Part shown: positions 5,315 to 7,309 of the stretch, one piece after another
How positions within the stretch are numbered: the stretch's first letter is position 1
Layout: every line of letters starts with the position of its first letter
Source: Lysobacteraceae bacterium
GTDB taxonomy: Bacteria > Pseudomonadota > Gammaproteobacteria > DSM-19610
DNA length: 7,309 nt
Assembly: GCA_020201295.1 (NCBI GenBank)
Contig: JAIVHA010000035.1
Coordinates: forward strand, 1 to 7,309
Direction: 5' to 3'
Position numbers and translations under genes: made by a program
The notes under the pieces: generated by a model
What the model was told of the DNA's origin: nothing
Seen by the model: the letters and a program-made list of their open reading frames with translations, nothing else
Database searches by the model: none

Positions 5315-5869
5315 TTAGTGCGTTTCCAGCTTGCGCAGTTCGGCGAGAATATTGTTCACCAGGGTCTGTCCCTGGTCCGACAGGCCTTCGCACAGAACGT
5401 TCGGATCACGCTCGCCCAGTACCAGTGGCCGCACCAGGGCAGCGAGGCGCGCCATGTCACCGCCGGCCTTCATCATCTGGCTGGCCATGGTGCCCAGCAG
5501 TTGCAGGGCGTCGGTATCACCGGTGCGGGCGGCATGCAGGATGGCGGCCAGGCCCGGTGCCGCCATGGCGCCATCGATGGGTGCATCGAGCTGGGGCAGG
5601 GTGGCGGGGTTCTGGATACCGTTGAGGATGGAGCTGACGATGACCTGGTCTTCCTCGTCCAGGCCGCGCAACAGGCCGGCATCACGGCTACCCTTGAGGA
5701 TCTTGCGGATGGTGGTCACCAGTGCGGCCCAGCCGTTCTCCTGGGCCTCCTTGAGCAGCTGATCCAGGTCGGGCACGGCGGAAGGATTCTGGGTGGCGAT
5801 GGCCACGCGGTGTATCAGCCCGGCATGGGCCTGGCGTACCTGTTCTTCTTTTTCGAGCAGCTTGGTCAT
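5315..5869 (-). CDS. Unrecognised helical protein with internal repeats
   Basis: A 184-residue protein I do not recognise. The start MTKLLEKEEQVRQAH was chosen as the first Met of the conserved-looking helical part; a G-rich GGGGG lies about 11 bases upstream, a weak ribosome site, and the longer frame back to 5971 begins with a Pro/Gly-rich stretch unlike the rest. There is no signal peptide or membrane helix, so it is probably cytoplasmic. The sequence is rich in Ala and Leu and predicted helical. Three segments align: residues 48-70 (ending GSRDAGLLRGL), 107-128 (TGDTDALQLLGTM) and 142-163 (GERDPNVLCEGL), each of the form LAA-x7-G-x-x-D-x3-L-x-G-L. The first and third continue alike (DEEDQVIVSSILNGI and SDQGQTLVNNILAEL), 93 residues apart. 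This suggests a duplicated helical-repeat scaffold or protein-binding module. It stands alone, convergent with the kinase. Confidence 0.75.
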   Translation of the reverse strand: MTKLLEKEEQVRQAHAGLIHRVAIATQNPSAVPDLDQLLKEAQENGWAALVTTIRKILKGSRDAGLLRGLDEEDQVIVSSILNGIQNPATLPQLDAPIDGAMAAPGLAAILHAARTGDTDALQLLGTMASQMMKAGGDMARLAALVRPLVLGERDPNVLCEGLSDQGQTLVNNILAELRKLETH

Positions 5870-5907
5870 GGGCAATCGACCCCCGGGTTCTACTGAGCAG
5901 TGGTCAG

Positions 5908-5936
5908 AGTGTAGTGGAACCGGGCCGCCAGGGAAA
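5908..5936 (-). promoter_or_regulatory. Possible promoter of the unrecognised helical protein gene
   Basis: On the minus strand TTTCCC (5936-5931), 17 bases, then TACACT (5913-5908) gives a fair -10 and a poor -35. The predicted transcript start lies about 30 bases before the ATG at 5869. Weak by sequence alone. Confidence 0.3.
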
Positions 5937-5970
5937 ATGGGCGTCGGGCATGAGACATGCTCCATACGCA

Positions 5971-5998
5971 TGTAGGTCAGGCTGAAGCCCGACCTACA
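5971..5998. repeat. Palindromic repeat of the TGTAGGTC...GACCTACA family carrying the rnt stop codon
   Basis: Outer stem TGTAGGTC (5971-5978) with GACCTACA (5991-5998), one A-C mismatch, then GGC/GCC and a TGAA loop. It is a second, distinct dispersed-repeat family in this window. The TAG stop of rnt (5994-5996 on the minus strand) and the preceding ATG Met codon lie at its edge. It could also act as a hairpin at the rnt mRNA 3' end. Confidence 0.8.
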
Positions 5999-6662
5999 TC
6001 ACTCCATTGTCCGCTTCCGGCTCCACGCACTCCGGGAACTGGAACCCTCCCAGGGCCTGCCAGCGATTGACGATGGCGCAAAACAGCTCGGCGGTCTGCT
6101 GGGCGTCATAGACGGCGGAGTGGGCCTGTTCCTCGTTCCACTGCAGGCCGGCCGCCTGCACGGCACGCGCCAGCACCGTCTGCCCGTAGGCCAGCCCGCC
6201 CAGGGTGGCGGTGTCGAAGGTGCTGAACTGGTGAAAGGGATTGCGTTTCACCTTGACGCGGTTGGCGGCGGCATTCACGAAACCGAGGTCGAAACTGGGA
6301 TTGTGGCCCACCAGGATGGCGCGGGTGCAGCCCTGGGCCTTTACCGCCTGGCGAATGGGATGGAAGACGTGCTGCAGGGCATCGGCCTCCGACTTGGCCA
6401 TACGGAAGGGGTTATAGGGATCGATGCCGGTAAAAGCCAGTGCCTTGGGATCCAGGTTGGCGCCGGGGAAGGGCTCTACGTGGCAATGAAAGGTCTCGTG
6501 GGGCCGCATGTAACCGGCGCTGTCGATCTCCAGGGTGATGGCGGCGATCTCCAGCAGGGCATCCTTCTTGGCATTGAAGCCGCCGGTTTCCACATCCACG
6601 ACCACGGGGAGGAAGCCCCGGAAACGGCGTGCCATCGGGGGCTGGGTGGGTTGTTGAGTCAT
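5994..6662 (-). CDS. rnt: Ribonuclease T (DEDDh 3'-5' exoribonuclease)
   Basis: A 222-residue protein matching RNase T, the cytoplasmic homodimeric exonuclease that trims tRNA 3' CCA ends, matures 5S and 23S rRNA and other small RNAs, and also degrades single-stranded DNA ends. The catalytic set is complete: Asp23 and Glu25 (VVVDVETGGFNAKKDALLEI), Asp125 (GHNPSFDLGF), His181 and Asp186 (AHSAVYDAQQTAELF). These positions equal those I recall for the E. coli enzyme, supporting the start at 6662 although no good ribosome site precedes it; an upstream Met at 6749 would add 29 unrelated residues. After the conserved NRWQALGGF the chain continues for about 15 polar residues (PECVEPEADNGVM) and stops inside the palindrome at 5971-5998. 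It lies downstream of pyrC on the same strand, as in Pseudomonas. Confidence 0.95.
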   Translation of the reverse strand: MTQQPTQPPMARRFRGFLPVVVDVETGGFNAKKDALLEIAAITLEIDSAGYMRPHETFHCHVEPFPGANLDPKALAFTGIDPYNPFRMAKSEADALQHVFHPIRQAVKAQGCTRAILVGHNPSFDLGFVNAAANRVKVKRNPFHQFSTFDTATLGGLAYGQTVLARAVQAAGLQWNEEQAHSAVYDAQQTAELFCAIVNRWQALGGFQFPECVEPEADNGVM

Positions 6663-6752
6663 GGCGCAAGCATACCGGATCGACACCAGCGGCGCGATGT
6701 TCGCATCGCCCGGGGACCGGGATCGGTCTGCCTGGAAGCTTGCCTTCACGCA

Positions 6753-6824
6753 CCTGTAGGAGCGGGCTCTGCCCGCGAATATGCATGGCAGTCCAGGTTC
6801 GCGGGCAGAGCCCGCTCCTACAGG
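6753..6824. repeat. REP-like pair with identical arms (27-bp inverted repeat) between pyrC and rnt
   Basis: Bases 6753-6779 and 6798-6824 are exact inverted copies (core GTAGGAGCGGGCTCTGCCCG) separated by 18 bases. Unlike the other pairs, both arms here are the GCGGGC subtype and the spacer lacks GGTGGCAC. The RNA could form one long cruciform-like hairpin or two small ones, and may shield or end the pyrC transcript. The rest of the pyrC-rnt gap (6663-6752 and 6825-6880) shows only a small hairpin, GCGATG/CATCGC at 6694-6709, and no convincing promoter. Confidence 0.85.
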
Positions 6825-6880
6825 GGGGGCAGCGCGTACCCCGACGCAGCAGGCGCCTGGCTGGACGGCGGTAACGGTGG

Positions 6881-7309
6881 TCAGGCGGTGTACAGGCGCC
6901 AGTGCAGGGTCCGGCCGGCGTACAGGGGCACCAGGGTTTCGTCGCCCAGGGGATAGGACTCCGGCACCTGCCAGTCCTCGCGGCGCAGGGTGATGCGCGT
7001 TTCGTTGCGCGGCAGGCCGTAGAAATCAGGACCGAAGTGGCTGGCGAAGCCTTCCAGCCGGTCCAGGGCGCCGGCGGCCTCGAAGGCCTCCGCGTAGAGC
7101 TCGATGGCGGCGTGGGCGCTGTACATGCCGGCACAGCCGCAGGCCGATTCCTTGGCGTGCTTCGGGTGCGGCGCACTGTCGGTGCCGAGGAAGAATTTCG
7201 GGCTACCGCTGATGGCCGCCGCCACCAGCGCCTCGCGGTGGCGCTCGCGCTTGAGCACCGGCAGGCAGTAATGATGGGGACGCAGGCCGCCGCTGAACAT
7301 GGCGTTGCG
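6881..7309 (-). CDS. pyrC: Dihydroorotase, homodimeric type, C-terminal part
   Basis: The last 142 residues of PyrC, beginning at RNAMF at the window edge; roughly 200 N-terminal residues, with the HxH metal motif, lie outside. The enzyme cyclises N-carbamoyl-aspartate to dihydroorotate in pyrimidine synthesis in the cytoplasm. Visible signatures are GGLRPHHYCLPVLKRE, the catalytic/metal Asp in FLGTDSAPH (codon at 7178-7180), KESACGCAG and FYGLPRNET, followed by the usual C-terminus TLVPLYAGRTLHWRL. The stop is TGA at 6881-6883. rnt follows after 218 bases on the same strand, with a palindromic repeat pair between. Confidence 0.95.
   Translation of the reverse strand, partial: RNAMFSGGLRPHHYCLPVLKRERHREALVAAAISGSPKFFLGTDSAPHPKHAKESACGCAGMYSAHAAIELYAEAFEAAGALDRLEGFASHFGPDFYGLPRNETRITLRREDWQVPESYPLGDETLVPLYAGRTLHWRLYTA

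Noticed and set aside
6663..6690. Leaderless promoter for rnt, with TATGCT 6 bases before its ATG
   Set aside because: No -35 hexamer fits upstream, and co-transcription from pyrC is equally likely.
6663..6749. Upstream ATG at 6749 for rnt
   Set aside because: It would add 29 residues with no family match; the start at 6662 places the catalytic residues exactly where they are expected in RNase T.
6120..6956. Plus-strand open frame of 278 codons opposite rnt
   Set aside because: It is antisense to a confident RNase T gene and runs through the palindromic repeats; its translation looks like a mirror frame.

Overview
The window looks like a chromosomal segment of a high-GC gammaproteobacterium. 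The proteins resemble those of Pseudomonas and of the Chromatiales/Ectothiorhodospiraceae type. The intergenic spaces are full of short palindromic repeats of the TGTAGGAGCGGGC... and ATTCCCGC...GCGGGAAT kinds common in such genomes. This placement is by recognition, not by a search.

Layout. (1) Bases 1-1907 are one uninterrupted plus-strand frame. It begins inside an asparagine-synthase-like amidotransferase, most like the N-acetylglutaminylglutamine (NAGGN) osmolyte amidotransferase. Recognisable homology stops near base 1405, short of the family C-terminus. The frame then passes through a 14-bp-stem palindrome and runs without a stop into a complete monothiol glutaredoxin, grxD (1587-1907). 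A strong terminator hairpin follows at 1927-1957. (2) Bases 1958-2208 hold palindromic repeats and, just before the next operon, a direct repeat TTCAGC-N5-TTCAGC with an 11-bp period, the geometry of an OmpR/PhoP-type operator. (3) Bases 2209-5159 are a tight four-gene plus-strand operon: a membrane cytochrome b561-type protein, a small exported PepSY protein, an OmpR/PhoP-family response regulator, and a PhoQ-like sensor kinase that starts at TTG and overlaps the regulator by 4 bases. (4) Bases 5155-5310 are a tandem pair of repeat units between convergent genes; the first unit supplies the kinase stop codon. (5) On the minus strand lie an unrecognised helical protein with internal repeats (5315-5869), rnt for RNase T (5994-6662, stop codon inside another palindromic repeat), a nearly perfect 27-bp inverted repeat (6753-6824), and the 3' part of pyrC for dihydroorotase (6881 to the window end).

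How the genes fit together. pyrC, rnt and grxD lie close to one another in Pseudomonas and relatives, so the grxD-to-pyrC side is probably the older arrangement. The amidotransferase has probably been joined to it by a rearrangement that removed its last ~45 residues. The cytochrome/PepSY/regulator/kinase operon looks like a self-contained envelope sensing unit that may regulate itself through the TTCAGC box. The signal it senses cannot be read from the sequence.

Nothing here is clearly a new defence or mobile system. The points most worth checking are the amidotransferase-glutaredoxin in-frame junction, the repeat-supplied stop codons, the tandem operator-like box, and the internally repetitive unknown protein.
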